From assembly GCA_963971285.1 (NCBI GenBank), contig OZ020248.1, positions 18,166,001-18,230,000 on the forward strand: 64,000 nucleotides of DNA, read 5' to 3'. This DNA comes from Astropecten irregularis. Its lineage: Eukaryota > Echinodermata > Asteroidea > Paxillosida > Astropectinidae. The position numbers and the translations under genes were made by a program. Every line of letters starts with the position of its first letter. Position 1 is the first letter of the stretch. Below the pieces are notes generated by a model. That model was not told the DNA's origin and made no database searches. It worked only from the letters and a program-made list of their open reading frames with translations. Below are positions 13,901 to 29,000 of the stretch, in pieces.

Positions 13901-15327
13901 AACAATCTTGACGCTATCCTTCTGGAAATTGCTCCGGCCTACAAGCAAACTAGTGATTTCCCTGAGAAAGATTAGGTTTGTGACTTTCTTTCAGTAGTGA
14001 AGACATCGAAGTTTAGAAGACAAAACTGGGGTTATTTTTCAAGAGTGAACTTTGGAAATAGCACCCACTTGAATTTAAAGAGAAAGTCTATATATAGTGA
14101 ACGGCCACTTATGGTGTTTTGTAAAAAGAAAGGAGATGTCGGTCGGGACAAGATCAAGATTAGAATTATCTCTTCCCATTAAGAACAAAATGCGGAAATG
14201 AAAATCTTTCTTTTGCATTTAGTTTGCAAAAAACTGGCCACGATAGTGGACTATGATTTCGCGGGTTTTTTTTTCAACTTACGCTTTGTACTTCACTGAC
14301 ATTTTTTTTTTTCGGATTTCCGTTTCCATCAATTTTTTTGCCAAAAATAAGGCTCAACCACACTTACTGCGACTGTACAAAACCGTCAGGTACCCTAGAA
14401 AGCCTGGAACTAAACAGCACAAGAATATCGATATCAACCGATATGTTTATTGTTTGGCTTCTTACCTTAGTGTTCAAAACGTTGCCTAGCGCAGTAGCGC
14501 GTCGTGATGTGCGTACAGTGGAATAATTGCACCTTGCGCGTATTCCATTGTCAAGTGTAGACAATATCGCTCATGAATATGCAGCGCGCTTTGCCCGATC
14601 AACACAAAGCAGTCTTCAAGCAATGTACATTGAACAATCTTGACGCTATCCTTCTGGAAATTGCTCCGGCCTACAAGCAAACTAGTGATTTCCCTGAGAA
14701 AGATTAGGTTTGTGACTTTCTTTCAGTAGTGAAGACATCGAAGTTTAGAAGACAAAACTGGGGTTATTTTTCAAGAGTGAACTTTGGAAATAGCACCCAC
14801 TTGAATTTAAAGAGAAAGTCTATATATAGTGAACGGCCACTTATGGTGTTTTGTAAAAAGAAAGGAGATGTCGGTCGGGACAAGATCAAGATTAGAATTA
14901 TCTCTTCCCTTTAAGAACAAAATGCGGAAATGAAAATCTTTCTTTTGCATTTAGTTTGCAAAAAACTGGCCACGATAGTGGACTATGATTTCGCGGTTTT
15001 TTTTTTCAACTTACGCTTTGTACTTCACTGACATTTTTTTTTTCTCGGATTTCCGTTTCCATCAATTTTTTAGCCAAAAATAAGGCTCAACCACACTTAC
15101 TGCGACTGTACAAAACCGTCAGGTACCCTAGAAAGCCTGGAACTAAACAGCACAAGAATATCGATATCAACCGATATGTTTATTGTTTGGCTTCTTACCT
15201 TAGTGTTCAAAACGTTGCCTAGCGCAGTAGCGCGTCGTGATGTGCGTACAGTGGAATAATTGCACCTTGCGCGTATTCCATTGTCAAGTGTAGACAATAT
15301 CGCTCATGAATATGCAGCGCGCTTTGC
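7912..15327 (+). repeat. Five-unit higher-order block, two tandem copies (period 3,672 bp)
   Basis: Features at 8,120, 8,850, 9,583, 10,325 and 11,057 recur exactly 3,672 bp later, including rare variants such as TTTCCTTTGCAG, TAGAAGTCAAAAC and CATTAAACAATC. The left limit lies between the GTACAATGG/GTACAGTGG difference (7,906 versus 11,577) and the shared TTTGCCTGATC. The right limit is where TTTGCCTGATC at 11,65x meets TTTGCCCGATC at 15,32x. Confidence 0.8.
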
Positions 15328-18300
15328 CCGATCAACACAAAGCAGTCTTCAAGCAATGTACATTGAACAATCTTGACGCTATCCTTCTGGAAATTGCTCC
15401 GGCCTACAAGCAAACTAGTGATTTCCCTGAGAAAGATTAGGTTTGTGACTTTCTTTCAGTAGTGAAGACATCGAAGTTTAGAAGACAAAACTGGGGTTAT
15501 TTTTCAAGAGTGAACTTTGGAAATAGCACCCACTTGAATTTAAAGAGAAAGTCTATATATAGTGAACGGCCACTTATGGTGTTTTGTAAAAAGAAAGGAG
15601 ATGTCGGTCGGGACAAGATCAAGATTAGAATTATCTCTTCCCTTTAAGAACAAAATGCGGAAATGAAAATCTTTCTTTTGCATTTAGTTTGCAAAAAACT
15701 GGCCACGATAGTGGACTATGATTTCGCGGTTTTTTTTTTCAACTTACGCTTTGTACTTCACTGACATTTTTTTTTTCTCGGATTTCCGTTTCCATCAATT
15801 TTTTAGCCAAAAATAAGGCTCAACCACACTTACTGCGACTGTACAAAACCGTCAGGTACCCTAGAAAGCCTGGAACTAAACAGCACAAGAATATCGATAT
15901 CAACCGATATGTTTATTGTTTGGCTTCTTACCTTAGTGTTCAAAACGTTGCCTAGCGCAGTAGCGCGTCGTGATGTGCGTACAGTGGAATAATTGCACCT
16001 TGCGCGTATTCCATTGTCAAGTGTAGACAATATCGCTCATGAATATGCAGCGCGCTTTGCCCGATCAACACTAAGCAGTCTTCAAGCAATGTACATTGAA
16101 CAATCTTGACGCTATCCTTCTGGAAATTGCTCCGGCCTACAAGCAAACTAGTGATTTCCCTGAGAAAGATTAGGTTTGTGACTTTCTTTCAGTAGTGAAG
16201 ACATCGAAGTTTAGAAGACAAAACTGGGGTTATTTTTCAAGAGTGAACTTTGGAAATAGCACCCACTTGAATTTAAAGAGAAAGTCTATATATAGTGAAC
16301 GGCCACTTATGGTGTTTTGTAAAAAAAAAGGAGATGTCGGTCGGGACAAGATCAAGATTAGAATTATCTCTTCCCTTTAAGAACAAAATGCGGAAATGAA
16401 AATCTTTCTTTTGCAGTTAGTTTGCAAAAGACTGCCCACGATAGTGGACTATGATTTCGCGTGGTTTTTTTTTTTCAACTTACGCTTTGTTCTTCAGCTA
16501 GCTGCGTGTCTTCACTTGCATATTTTTTTTCGGATTTCCGTGTCCATCAATCTTTTAGCCAAAAATAAGGCTCAACCACCCTTACTGCGACTGAACAAAA
16601 CCGTCAGGTACCCTAGAAAGCCTGGAACTAAACAGCACAAGAATATCGATATCAACCGATATGTTTATTGTTTGGCTTCTTACCTTAGTGTTCAAAACGT
16701 TGCCTAGCGCAGTAGCGCGTCGTGATGTGCGTACAGTGGAATAATTGCACCTTGCGCGTATTCCATTGTCAAGTGTAGACAATATCGCTCATGAATATGC
16801 AGCGCGCTTTGCCCGATCAACACAAAGCAGTCTTCAAGCAATGTACATTAAACAATCTTGACGCTATCCTTCTGGAAATTGCTCCGGCCTACAAGCAAAC
16901 TAGTGATTTCCCTGAGAAAGATTAGGTTTGTGACTTTCTTTCAGTAGTGAAGACATCGAAGTTTAGAAGACAAAACTGGGGTTATTTTTCAAGAGTGAAC
17001 TTTGGAAATAGCACCCACTTGAATTTAAAGAGAAAGTCTATATATAGTGAACGGCCACTTATGGTGTTTTGTAAAAAGAAAGGAGATGTCGGTCGGGACA
17101 AGATCAAGATTAGAATTATCTCTTCCCATTAAGAACAAAATGCGGAAATGAAAATCTTTCTTTTGCATTTAGTTTGCAAAAAACTGGCCACGATAGTGGA
17201 CTATGATTTCGCGGTTTTTTTTTTCAACTTACGCTTTGTACTTCACTGACATTTTTTTTTTTCGGATTTCCGTTTCCATCAATTTTTTTGCCAAAAATAA
17301 GGCTCAACCACACTTACTGCGACTGTACAAAACCGTCAGGTACCCTAGAAAGCCTGGAACTAAACAGCACAAGAATATCGATATCAACCGATATGTTTAT
17401 TGTTTGGCTTCTTACCTTAGTGTTCAAAACGTTGCCTAGCGCAGTAGCGCGTCGTGATGTGCGTACAGTGGAATAATTGCACCTTGCGCGTATTCCATTG
17501 TCAAGTGTAGACAATATCGCTCATGAATATGCAGCGCGCTTTGCCCGATCAACACAAAGCAGTCTTCAAGCAATGTACATTGAACAATCTTGACGCTATC
17601 CTTCTGGAAATTGCTCCGGCCTACAAGCAAACTAGTGATTTCCCTGAGAAAGATTAGGTTTGTGACTTTCTTTCAGTAGTGAAGACATCGAAGTTTAGAA
17701 GACAAAACTGGGGTTATTTTTCAAGAGTGAACTTTGGAAATAGCACCCACTTGAATTTAAAGAGAAAGTCTATATATAGTGAACGGCCACTTATGGTGTT
17801 TTGTAAAAAGAAAGGAGATGTCGGTCGGGACAAGATCAAGATTAGAATTATCTCTTCCCTTTAAGAACAAAATGCGGAAATGAAAATCTTTCTTTTGCAT
17901 TTAGTTTGCAAAAAACTGGCCACGATAGTGGACTATGATTTCGCGGTTTTTTTTTTCAACTTACGCTTTGTACTTCACTGACATTTTTTTTTCTCGGATT
18001 TCCGTTTCCATCAATTTTTTAGCCAAAAATAAGGCTCAACCACACTTACTGCGACTGTACAAAACCGTCAGGTACCCTAGAAAGCCTGGAACTAAACAGC
18101 ACAAGAATATCGATATCAACCGATATGTTTATTGTTTGGCTTCTTACCTTAGTGTTCAAAACGTTGCCTAGCGCAGTAGCGCGTCGTGATGTGCGTACAG
18201 TGGAATAATTGCACCTTGCGCGTATTCCATTGTCAAGTGTAGACAATATCGCTCATGAATATGCAGCGCGCTTTGCCCGATCAACACAAAGCAGTCTTCA

Positions 18301-20075
18301 AGCAATGTACATTGAACAATCTTGACGCTATCCTTCTGGAAATTGCTCCGGCCTACAAGCAAACTAGTGATTTCCCTGAGAAAGATTAGGTTTGTGACTT
18401 TCTTTCAGTAGTGAAGACATCGAAGTTTAGAAGACAAAACTGGGGTTATTTTTCAAGAGTGAACTTTGGAAATAGCACCCACTTGAATTTAAAGAGAAAG
18501 TCTATATATAGTGAACGGCCACTTATGGTGTTTTGTAAAAAGAAAGGAGATGTCGGTCGGGACAAGATCAAGATTAGAATTATCTCTTCCCTTTAAGAAC
18601 AAAATGCGGAAATGAAAATCTTTCTTTTGCATTTAGTTTGCAAAAAACTGGCCACGATAGTGGACTATGATTTCGCGGGTTTTTTTTTCAACTTACGCTT
18701 TGTACTTCACTGACATTTTTTTTTCTCGGATTTCCGTTTCCATCAATTTTTTAGCCAAAAATAAGGCTCAACCACACTTACTGCGACTGTACAAAACCGT
18801 CAGGTACCCTAGAAAGCCTGGAACTAAACAGCACAAGAATATCGATATCAACCGATATGTTTATTGTTTGGCTTCTTACCTTAGTGTTCAAAACGTTGCC
18901 TAGTGCAGTAGCGCGTCGTGATGTGCGTACAGTGGAATAATTGCACCTTGCGCGTATTCCATTGTCAAGTGTAGACAATATCGCTCATGAATATGCAGCG
19001 CGCTTTGCCCGATCAACACTAAGCAGTCTTCAAGCAATGTACATTGAACAATCTTGACGCTATCCTTCTGGAAATTGCTCCGGCCTACAAGCAAACTAGT
19101 GATTTCCCTGAGAAAGATTAGGTTTGTGACTTTCTTTCAGTAGTGAAGACATCGAAGTTTAGAAGACAAAACTGGGGTTATTTTTCAAGAGTGAACTTTG
19201 GAAATATCACCCACTTGAATTTAAAGAGAAAGTCTATATACAGTGAACGGCCACTTATGGTGTTTTGTAAAAAAAAAGGAGATGTCGGTCGGGACAAGAT
19301 CAAGATTAGAATTATCTCTTCCCTTTAAGAACAAAATGCGGAAATGAAAATCTTTCTTTTGCATTTAGTTTGCAAAAAACTGGCCACGATAGTGGACTAT
19401 GATTTCGCGATTTTTTTTTCAACTTACGCTTTGTACTTCACTGACATTTTTTTTTCCTCGGATTTCCGTGTCCATCAATCTTTTAGCCAAAAATAAGGCT
19501 CAACCACCCTTACTGCGACTGAACAAAACCGTCAGGTACCCTAGAAAGCCTGGAACTAAACAGCACAAGAATATCGATATCAACCGATATGTTTATTGTT
19601 TGGCTTCTTACCTTAGTGTTCAAAACGTTGCCTAGCGCAGTAGCGCGTCGTGATGTGCGTACAGTGGAATAATTGCACCTTGCGCGTATTCCATTGTCAA
19701 GTGTAGACAATATCGCTCATGAATATGCAGCGCGCTTTGCCTGATCAACACAAAGTTGTCTTCAAGCAATGTACATTGAACAATCTTGACTCTATCCTTC
19801 TGGAAATTGCTCCGGCCTACAAGCAAACTAGTGATTTCCCTGAGAAAGATTAGGTTTGTGACTTTCTTTCAGTAGTGAAGACATCGAAGTTTAGAAGACA
19901 AAACTGGGGTTATTTTTCAAGAGTGAACTTTGGAAATAGCACCCACTTGAATTTAAAGAGAAAGTCTATATATAGTGAACGGCCACTTATGGTGTTTTGT
20001 AAAAAAAAAGGAGATGTCGGTCGGGACAAGATCAAGATTAGAATTATCTCTTCCCTTTAAGAACAAAATGCGGAA

Positions 20076-23000
20076 ATGAAAATCTTTCTTTTGCAGTTAG
20101 TTTGCAAAAGACTGCCCACGATAGTGGACTATGATTTCGCGTGGTTTTTTTTTTTCAACTTACGCTTTGTTCTTCAGCTAGCTGCGTGTCTTCACTTGCA
20201 TATTTTTTTTCGGATTTCCGTGTCCATCAATCTTTTAGCCAAAAATAAGGCTCAACCACCCTTACTGCGACTGAACAAAACCGTCAGGTACCCTAGAAAG
20301 CCTGGAACTAAACAGCACAAGAATATCGATATCAACCGATATGTTTATTGTTTGGCTTCTTACCTTAGTGTTCAAAACGTTGCCTAGCGCAGTAGCGCGT
20401 CGTGATGTGCGTACAGTGGAATAATTGCACCTTGCGCGTATTCCATTGTCAAGTGTAGACAATATCGCTCATGAATATGCAGCGCGCTTTGCCCGATCAA
20501 CACAAAGCAGTCTTCAAGCAATGTACATTAAACAATCTTGACGCTATCCTTCTGGAAATTGCTCCGGCCTACAAGCAAACTAGTGATTTCCCTGAGAAAG
20601 ATTAGGTTTGTGACTTTCTTTCAGTAGTGAAGACATCGAAGTTTAGAAGACAAAACTGGGGTTATTTTTCAAGAGTGAACTTTGGAAATAGCACCCACTT
20701 GAATTTAAAGAGAAAGTCTATATATAGTGAACGGCCACTTATGGTGTTTTGTAAAAAGAAAGGAGATGTCGGTCGGGACAAGATCAAGATTAGAATTATC
20801 TCTTCCCATTAAGAACAAAATGCGGAAATGAAAATCTTTCTTTTGCATTTAGTTTGCAAAAAACTGGCCACGATAGTGGACTATGATTTCGCGGTTTTTT
20901 TTTTCAACTTACGCTTTGTACTTCACTGACATTTTTTTTTTTCGGATTTCCGTTTCCATCAATTTTTTTGCCAAAAATAAGGCTCAACCACACTTACTGC
21001 GACTGTACAAAACCGTCAGGTACCCTAGAAAGCCTGGAACTAAACAGCACAAGAATATCGATATCAACCGATATGTTTATTGTTTGGCTTCTTACCTTAG
21101 TGTTCAAAACGTTGCCTAGCGCAGTAGCGCGTCGTGATGTGCGTACAGTGGAATAATTGCACCTTGCGCGTATTCCATTGTCAAGTGTAGACAATATCGC
21201 TCATGAATATGCAGCGCGCTTTGCCCGATCAACACAAAGCAGTCTTCAAGCAATGTACATTGAACAATCTTGACGCTATCCTTCTGGAAATTGCTCCGGC
21301 CTACAAGCAAACTAGTGATTTCCCTGAGAAAGATTAGGTTTGTGACTTTCTTTCAGTAGTGAAGACATCGAAGTTTAGAAGACAAAACTGGGGTTATTTT
21401 TCAAGAGTGAACTTTGGAAATAGCACCCACTTGAATTTAAAGAGAAAGTCTATATATAGTGAACGGCCACTTATGGTGTTTTGTAAAAAGAAAGGAGATG
21501 TCGGTCGGGACAAGATCAAGATTAGAATTATCTCTTCCCTTTAAGAACAAAATGCGGAAATGAAAATCTTTCTTTTGCATTTAGTTTGCAAAAAACTGGC
21601 CACGATAGTGGACTATGATTTCGCGGTTTTTTTTTTCAACTTACGCTTTGTACTTCACTGACATTTTTTTTTCTCGGATTTCCGTTTCCATCAATTTTTT
21701 TGCCAAAAATAAGGCTCAACCACACTTACTGCGACTGTACAAAACCGTCAGGTACCCTAGAAAGCCTGGAACTAAACAGCACAAGAATATCGATATCAAC
21801 CGATATGTTTATTGTTTGGCTTCTTACCTTAGTGTTCAAAACGTTGCCTAGCGCAGTAGCGCGTCGTGATGTGCGTACAGTGGAATAATTGCACCTTGCG
21901 CGTATTCCATTGTCAAGTGTAGACAATATCGCTCATGAATATGCAGCGCGCTTTGCCCGATCAACACAAAGCAGTCTTCAAGCAATGTACATTGAACAAT
22001 CTTGACGCTATCCTTCTGGAAATTGCTCCGGCCTACAAGCAAACTAGTGATTTCCCTGAGAAAGATTAGGTTTGTGACTTTCTTTCAGTAGTGAAGACAT
22101 CGAAGTTTAGAAGACAAAACTGGGGTTATTTTTCAAGAGTGAACTTTGGAAATAGCACCCACTTGAATTTAAAGAGAAAGTCTATATATAGTGAACGGCC
22201 ACTTATGGTGTTTTGTAAAAAGAAAGGAGATGTCGGTCGGGACAAGATCAAGATTAGAATTATCTCTTCCCATTAAGAACAAAATGCGGAAATGAAAATC
22301 TTTCTTTTGCATTTAGTTTGCAAAAAACTGGCCACGATAGTGGACTATGATTTCGCGGTTTTTTTTTTCAACTTACGCTTTGTACTTCACTGACATTTTT
22401 TTTTTCTCGGATTTCCGTTTCCATCAATTTTTTAGCCAAAAATAAGGCTCAACCACACTTACTGCGACTGTACAAAACCGTCAGGTACCCTAGAAAGCCT
22501 GGAACTAAACAGCACAAGAATATCGATATCAACCGATATGTTTATTGTTTGGCTTCTTACCTTAGTGTTCAAAACGTTGCCTAGCGCAGTAGCGCGTCGT
22601 GATGTGCGTACAGTGGAATAATTGCACCTTGCGCGTATTCCATTGTCAAGTGTAGACAATATCGCTCATGAATATGCAGCGCGCTTTGCCCGATCAACAC
22701 AAAGCAGTCTTCAAGCAATGTACATTGAACAATCTTGACGCTATCCTTCTGGAAATTGCTCCGGCCTACAAGCAAACTAGTGATTTCCCTGAGAAAGATT
22801 AGGTTTGTGACTTTCTTTCAGTAGTGAAGACATCGAAGTTTAGAAGACAAAACTGGGGTTATTTTTCAAGAGTGAACTTTGGAAATAGCACCCACTTGAA
22901 TTTAAAGAGAAAGTCTATATATAGTGAACGGCCACTTATGGTGTTTTGTAAAAAGAAAGGAGATGTCGGTCGGGACAAGATCAAGATTAGAATTATCTCT

Positions 23001-26000
23001 TCCCTTTAAGAAAAAAATGCGGAAATGAAAATCTTTCTTTTGCAGTTAGTTTGCAAAAAACTGCCCACGATAGTGGACTATGATTTCGCGGTTTTTTTTT
23101 TCAACTTACGCTTTGTACTTCACTTACATTTTTTTTTTTTCGGATGTCCGTTTCCATCAATTTGTTAGCCAAAAATAAGGCTCAACCACACTTACTGCGA
23201 CTGTACAAAACCGTCAGGTACCCTAGAAAGCCTGGAACTAAACAGCACAAGAATATCGATATCAACCGATATGTTTATTGTTTGGCTTCTTACCTTAGTG
23301 TTCAAAACGTTGCCTAGTGCAGTAGCGCGTCGTGATGTGCGTACAGTGGAATAATTGCACCTTGCGCGTATTCCATTGTCAAGTGTAGACAATATCGCTC
23401 ATGAATATGCAGCGCGCTTTGCCCGATCAACACTAAGCAGTCTTCAAGCAATGTACATTGAACAATCTTGACGCTATCCTTCTGGAAATTGCTCCGGCCT
23501 ACAAGCAAACTAGTGATTTCCCTGAGAAAGATTAGGTTTGTGACTTTCTTTCAGTAGTGAAGACATCGAAGTTTAGAAGACAAAACTGGGGTTATTTTTC
23601 AAGAGTGAACTTTGGAAATAGCACCCACTTGAATTTAAAGAGAAAGTCTATATACAGTGAACGGCCACTTATGGTGTTTTGTAAAAAAAAAGGAGATGTC
23701 GGTCGGGACAAGATCAAGATTAGAATTATCTCTTCCCTTTAAGAACAAAATGCGGAAATGAAAATCTTTCTTTTGCATTTAGTTTGCAAAAAACTGGCCA
23801 CGATAGTGGACTATGATTTCGCGGGTTTTTTTTTCAACTTACGCTTTGTACTTCACTGACATTTTTTTTTCCTCGGATTTCCGTGTCCATCAATCTTTTA
23901 GCCAAAAATAAGGCTCAACCACCCTTACTGCGACTGAACAAAACCGTCAGGTACCCTAGAAAGCCTGGAACTAAACAGCACAAGAATATCGATATCAACC
24001 GATATGTTTATTGTTTGGCTTCTTACCTTAGTGTTCAAAACGTTGCCTAGCGCAGTAGCGCGTCGTGATGTGCGTACAGTGGAATAATTGCACCTTGCGC
24101 GTATTCCATTGTCAAGTGTAGACAATATCGCTCATGAATATGCAGCGCGCTTTGCCTGATCAACACAAAGTTGTCTTCAAGCAATGTACATTGAACAATC
24201 TTGACTCTATCCTTCTGGAAATTGCTCCGGCCTACAAGCAAACTAGTGATTTCCCTCAGAAAGATTAGGTTTGTTACTTTCTTTCAGTAGTGAAGACATC
24301 GAAGTTTAGAAGACAAAACTGGGGTTATTTTTCAAGAGTGAACTTTGGAAATAGCACCCACTTGAATTTAAAGAGAAAGTCTATATATAGTGAACGGCCA
24401 CTTATGGTGTTTTGTAAAAAGAAAGGAGATGTCGGTCGGGACAAGATCAAGATTAGAATTATCTCTTCCCTTTAAGAACAAATGCGGAAATGAAAATCTT
24501 TCTTTTGCATTTAGTTTGCAAAAAACTGGCCACGATAGTGGACTATGATTTCGCGGTTTTTTTTTTCAACTTACGCTTTGTACTTCACTGACATTTTTTT
24601 CTTCTCGGATTTCCGTTTCCATCAATTTTTTAGCCAAAAATAAGGCTCAACCACACTTACTGCGACTGTACAAAACCGTCAGGTACCCTAGAAAGCCTGG
24701 AACTAAACAGCACAAGAATATCGATATCAACCGATATGTTTATTGTTTGGCTTCTTACCTTAGTGTTCAAAACGTTGCCTAGCGCAGTAGCGCGTCGTGA
24801 TGTGCGTACAGTGGAATAATTGCACCTTGCGCGTATTCCATTGTCAAGTGTAGACAATATCGCTCCTGAATATACAGCGCGCTTTGCCTGATCAACACAA
24901 AGCAGTCTTCAAGCAATGTACATGTACATTGAACAATCTTGACGCTATCCTTCTGGAAATTGCTCCGGCCTACAAGCAAACTAGTGATTTCCCTGAGAAA
25001 GATTAGGTTTGTGACTTTCTTTCAGTAGTGAAGACATCGAAGTTTAGAAGTCAAAACTCGGGTTATTTTTCAAGGGTGAACTTTGGAAATAGCACCCACT
25101 TGAATTTAAAGAGAAACTCTATAGTAAAGGGCCCCTTATGGTGTTTTGTAAAAAGAAAGGAGATGTCGGTCGGGACAAGAGTAGAATTATCTCTTCCCTT
25201 TAAGAAACAAATGCGGAAATGAAAATCTTTCTTTTGCAGTTAGTTTGCAAAAGACTGCCCACGATAGTGGACTATGATTTCGCGTGGTTTTTTTTTTTCA
25301 ACTTACGCTTTGTTCTTCAGCTAGCTGCGTGTCTTCACTTGCATATTTTTTTTCGGATTTCCGTGTCCATCAATCTTTTAGCCAAAAATAAGGCTCAACC
25401 ACCCTTACTGCGACTGAACAAAACCGTCAGGTACCCTAGAAAGCCTGGAACTAAACAGCACAAGAATATCGATATCAACCGATATGTTTATTGTTTGGCT
25501 TCTTACCTTAGTGTTCAAAACGTTGCCTAGCGCAGTAGCGCGTCGTGATGTGCGTACAGTGGAATAATTGCACCTTGCGCGTATTCCATTGTCAAGTGTA
25601 GACAATATCGCTCATGAATATGCAGCGCGCTTTGCCCGATCAACACAAAGCAGTCTTCAAGCAATGTACATTAAACAATCTTGACGCTATCCTTCTGGAA
25701 ATTGCTCCGGCCTACAAGCAAACTAGTGATTTCCCTGAGAAAGATTAGGTTTGTGACTTTCTTTCAGTAGTGAAGACATCGAAGTTTAGAAGACAAAACT
25801 GGGGTTATTTTTCAAGAGTGAACTTTGGAAATAGCACCCACTTGAATTTAAAGAGAAAGTCTATATATAGTGAACGGCCACTTATGGTGTTTTGTAAAAA
25901 GAAAGGAGATGTCGGTCGGGACAAGATCAAGATTAGAATTATCTCTTCCCATTAAGAACAAAATGCGGAAATGAAAATCTTTCTTTTGCATTTAGTTTGC

Positions 26001-29000
26001 AAAAAACTGGCCACGATAGTGGACTATGATTTCGCGGTTTTTTTTTTCAACTTACGCTTTGTACTTCACTGACATTTTTTTTTTTCGGATTTCCGTTTCC
26101 ATCAATTTTTTTGCCACAAATAAGGCTCAACCACACTTACTGCGACTGTACAAAACCGTCAGGTACCCTAGAAAGCCTGGAACTAAACAGCACAAGAATA
26201 TCGATATCAACCGATATGTTTATTGTTTGGCTTCTTACCTTAGTGTTCAAAACGTTGCCTAGCGCAGTAGCGCGTCGTGATGTGCGTACAGTGGAATAAT
26301 TGCACCTTGCGCGTATTCCATTGTCAAGTGTAGACAATATCGCTCATGAATATGCAGCGCGCTTTGCCCGATCAACACAAAGCAGTCTTCAAGCAATGTA
26401 CATTGAACAATCTTGACGCTATCCTTCTGGAAATTGCTCCGGCCTACAAGCAAACTAGTGATTTCCCTGAGAAAGATTAGGTTTGTGACTTTCTTTCAGT
26501 AGTGAAGACATCGAAGTTTAGAAGACAAAACTGGGGTTATTTTTCAAGAGTGAACTTTGGAAATAGCACCCACTTGAATTTAAAGAGAAAGTCTATATAT
26601 AGTGAACGGCCACTTATGGTGTTTTGTAAAAAGAAAGGAGATGTCGGTCGGGACAAGATCAAGATTAGAATTATCTCTTCCCTTTAAGAACAAAATGCGG
26701 AAATGAAAATCTTTCTTTTGCATTTAGTTTGCAAAAAACTGGCCACGATAGTGGACTATGATTTCGCGGTTTTTTTTTTCAACTTACGCTTTGTACTTCA
26801 CTGACATTTTTTTTTCTCGGATTTCCGTTTCCATCAATTTTTTTGCCAAAAATAAGGCTCAACCACACTTACTGCGACTGTACAAAACCGTCAGGTACCC
26901 TAGAAAGCCTGGAACTAAACAGCACAAGAATATCGATATCAACCGATATGTTTATTGTTTGGCTTCTTACCTTAGTGTTCAAAACGTTGCCTAGCGCAGT
27001 AGCGCGTCGTGATGTGCGTACAGTGGAATAATTGCACCTTGCGCGTATTCCATTGTCAAGTGTAGACAATATCGCTCATGAATATGCAGCGCGCTTTGCC
27101 CGATCAACACAAAGCAGTCTTCAAGCAATGTACATTGAACAATCTTGACGCTATCCTTCTGGAAATTGCTCCGGCCTACAAGCAAACTAGTGATTTCCCT
27201 GAGAAAGATTAGGTTTGTGACTTTCTTTCAGTAGTGAAGACATCGAAGTTTAGAAGACAAAACTGGGGTTATTTTTCAAGAGTGAACTTTGGAAATAGCA
27301 CCCACTTGAATTTAAAGAGAAAGTCTATATATAGTGAACGGCCACTTATGGTGTTTTGTAAAAAGAAAGGAGATGTCGGTCGGGACAAGATCAAGATTAG
27401 AATTATCTCTTCCCATTAAGAACAAAATGCGGAAATGAAAATCTTTCTTTTGCATTTAGTTTGCAAAAAACTGGCCACGATAGTGGACTATGATTTCGCG
27501 GTTTTTTTTTTCAACTTACGCTTTGTACTTCACTGACATTTTTTTTTTCTCGGATTTCCGTTTCCATCAATTTTTTAGCCAAAAATAAGGCTCAACCACA
27601 CTTACTGCGACTGTACAAAACCGTCAGGTACCCTAGAAAGCCTGGAACTAAACAGCACAAGAATATCGATATCAACCGATATGTTTATTGTTTGGCTTCT
27701 TACCTTAGTGTTCAAAACGTTGCCTAGCGCAGTAGCGCGTCGTGATGTGCGTACAGTGGAATAATTGCACCTTGCGCGTATTCCATTGTCAAGTGTAGAC
27801 AATATCGCTCATGAATATGCAGCGCGCTTTGCCCGATCAACACAAAGCAGTCTTCAAGCAATGTACATTGAACAATCTTGACGCTATCCTTCTGGAAATT
27901 GCTCCGGCCTACAAGCAAACTAGTGATTTCCCTGAGAAAGATTAGGTTTGTGACTTTCTTTCAGTAGTGAAGACATCGAAGTTTAGAAGACAAAACTGGG
28001 GTTATTTTTCAAGAGTGAACTTTGGAAATAGCACCCACTTGAATTTAAAGAGAAAGTCTATATATAGTGAACGGCCACTTATGGTGTTTTGTAAAAAGAA
28101 AGGAGATGTCGGTCGGGACAAGATCAAGATTAGAATTATCTCTTCCCTTTAAGAACAAAATGCGGAAATGAAAATCTTTCTTTTGCATTTAGTTTGCAAA
28201 AAACTGGCCACGATAGTGGACTATGATTTCGCGGGTTTTTTTTTCAACTTACGCTTTGTACTTCACTGACATTTTTTTTTCTCGGATTTCCGTTTCCATC
28301 AATTTTTTAGCCAAAAATAAGGCTCAACCACACTTACTGCGACTGTACAAAACCGTCAGGTACCCTAGAAAGCCTGGAACTAAACAGCACAAGAATATCG
28401 ATATCAACCGATATGTTTATTGTTTGGCTTCTTACCTTAGTGTTCAAAACGTTGCCTAGTGCAGTAGCGCGTCGTGATGTGCGTACAGTGGAATAATTGC
28501 ACCTTGCGCGTATTCCATTGTCAAGTGTAGACAATATCGCTCATGAATATGCAGCGCGCTTTGCCCGATCAACACTAAGCAGTCTTCAAGCAATGTACAT
28601 TGAACAATCTTGACGCTATCCTTCTGGAAATTGCTCCGGCCTACAAGCAAACTAGTGATTTCCCTGAGAAAGATTAGGTTTGTGACTTTCTTTCAGTAGT
28701 GAAGACATCGAAGTTTAGAAGACAAAACTGGGGTTATTTTTCAAGAGTGAACTTTGGAAATAGCACCCACTTGAATTTAAAGAGAAAGTCTATATACAGT
28801 GAACGGCCACTTATGGTGTTTTGTAAAAAAAAAGGAGATGTCGGTCGGGACAAGATCAAGATTAGAATTATCTCTTCCCTTTAAGAACAAAATGCGGAAA
28901 TGAAAATCTTTCTTTTGCATTTAGTTTGCAAAAAACTGGCCACGATAGTGGACTATGATTTCGCGGTTTTTTTTTTCAACTTACGCTTTGTACTTCACTG

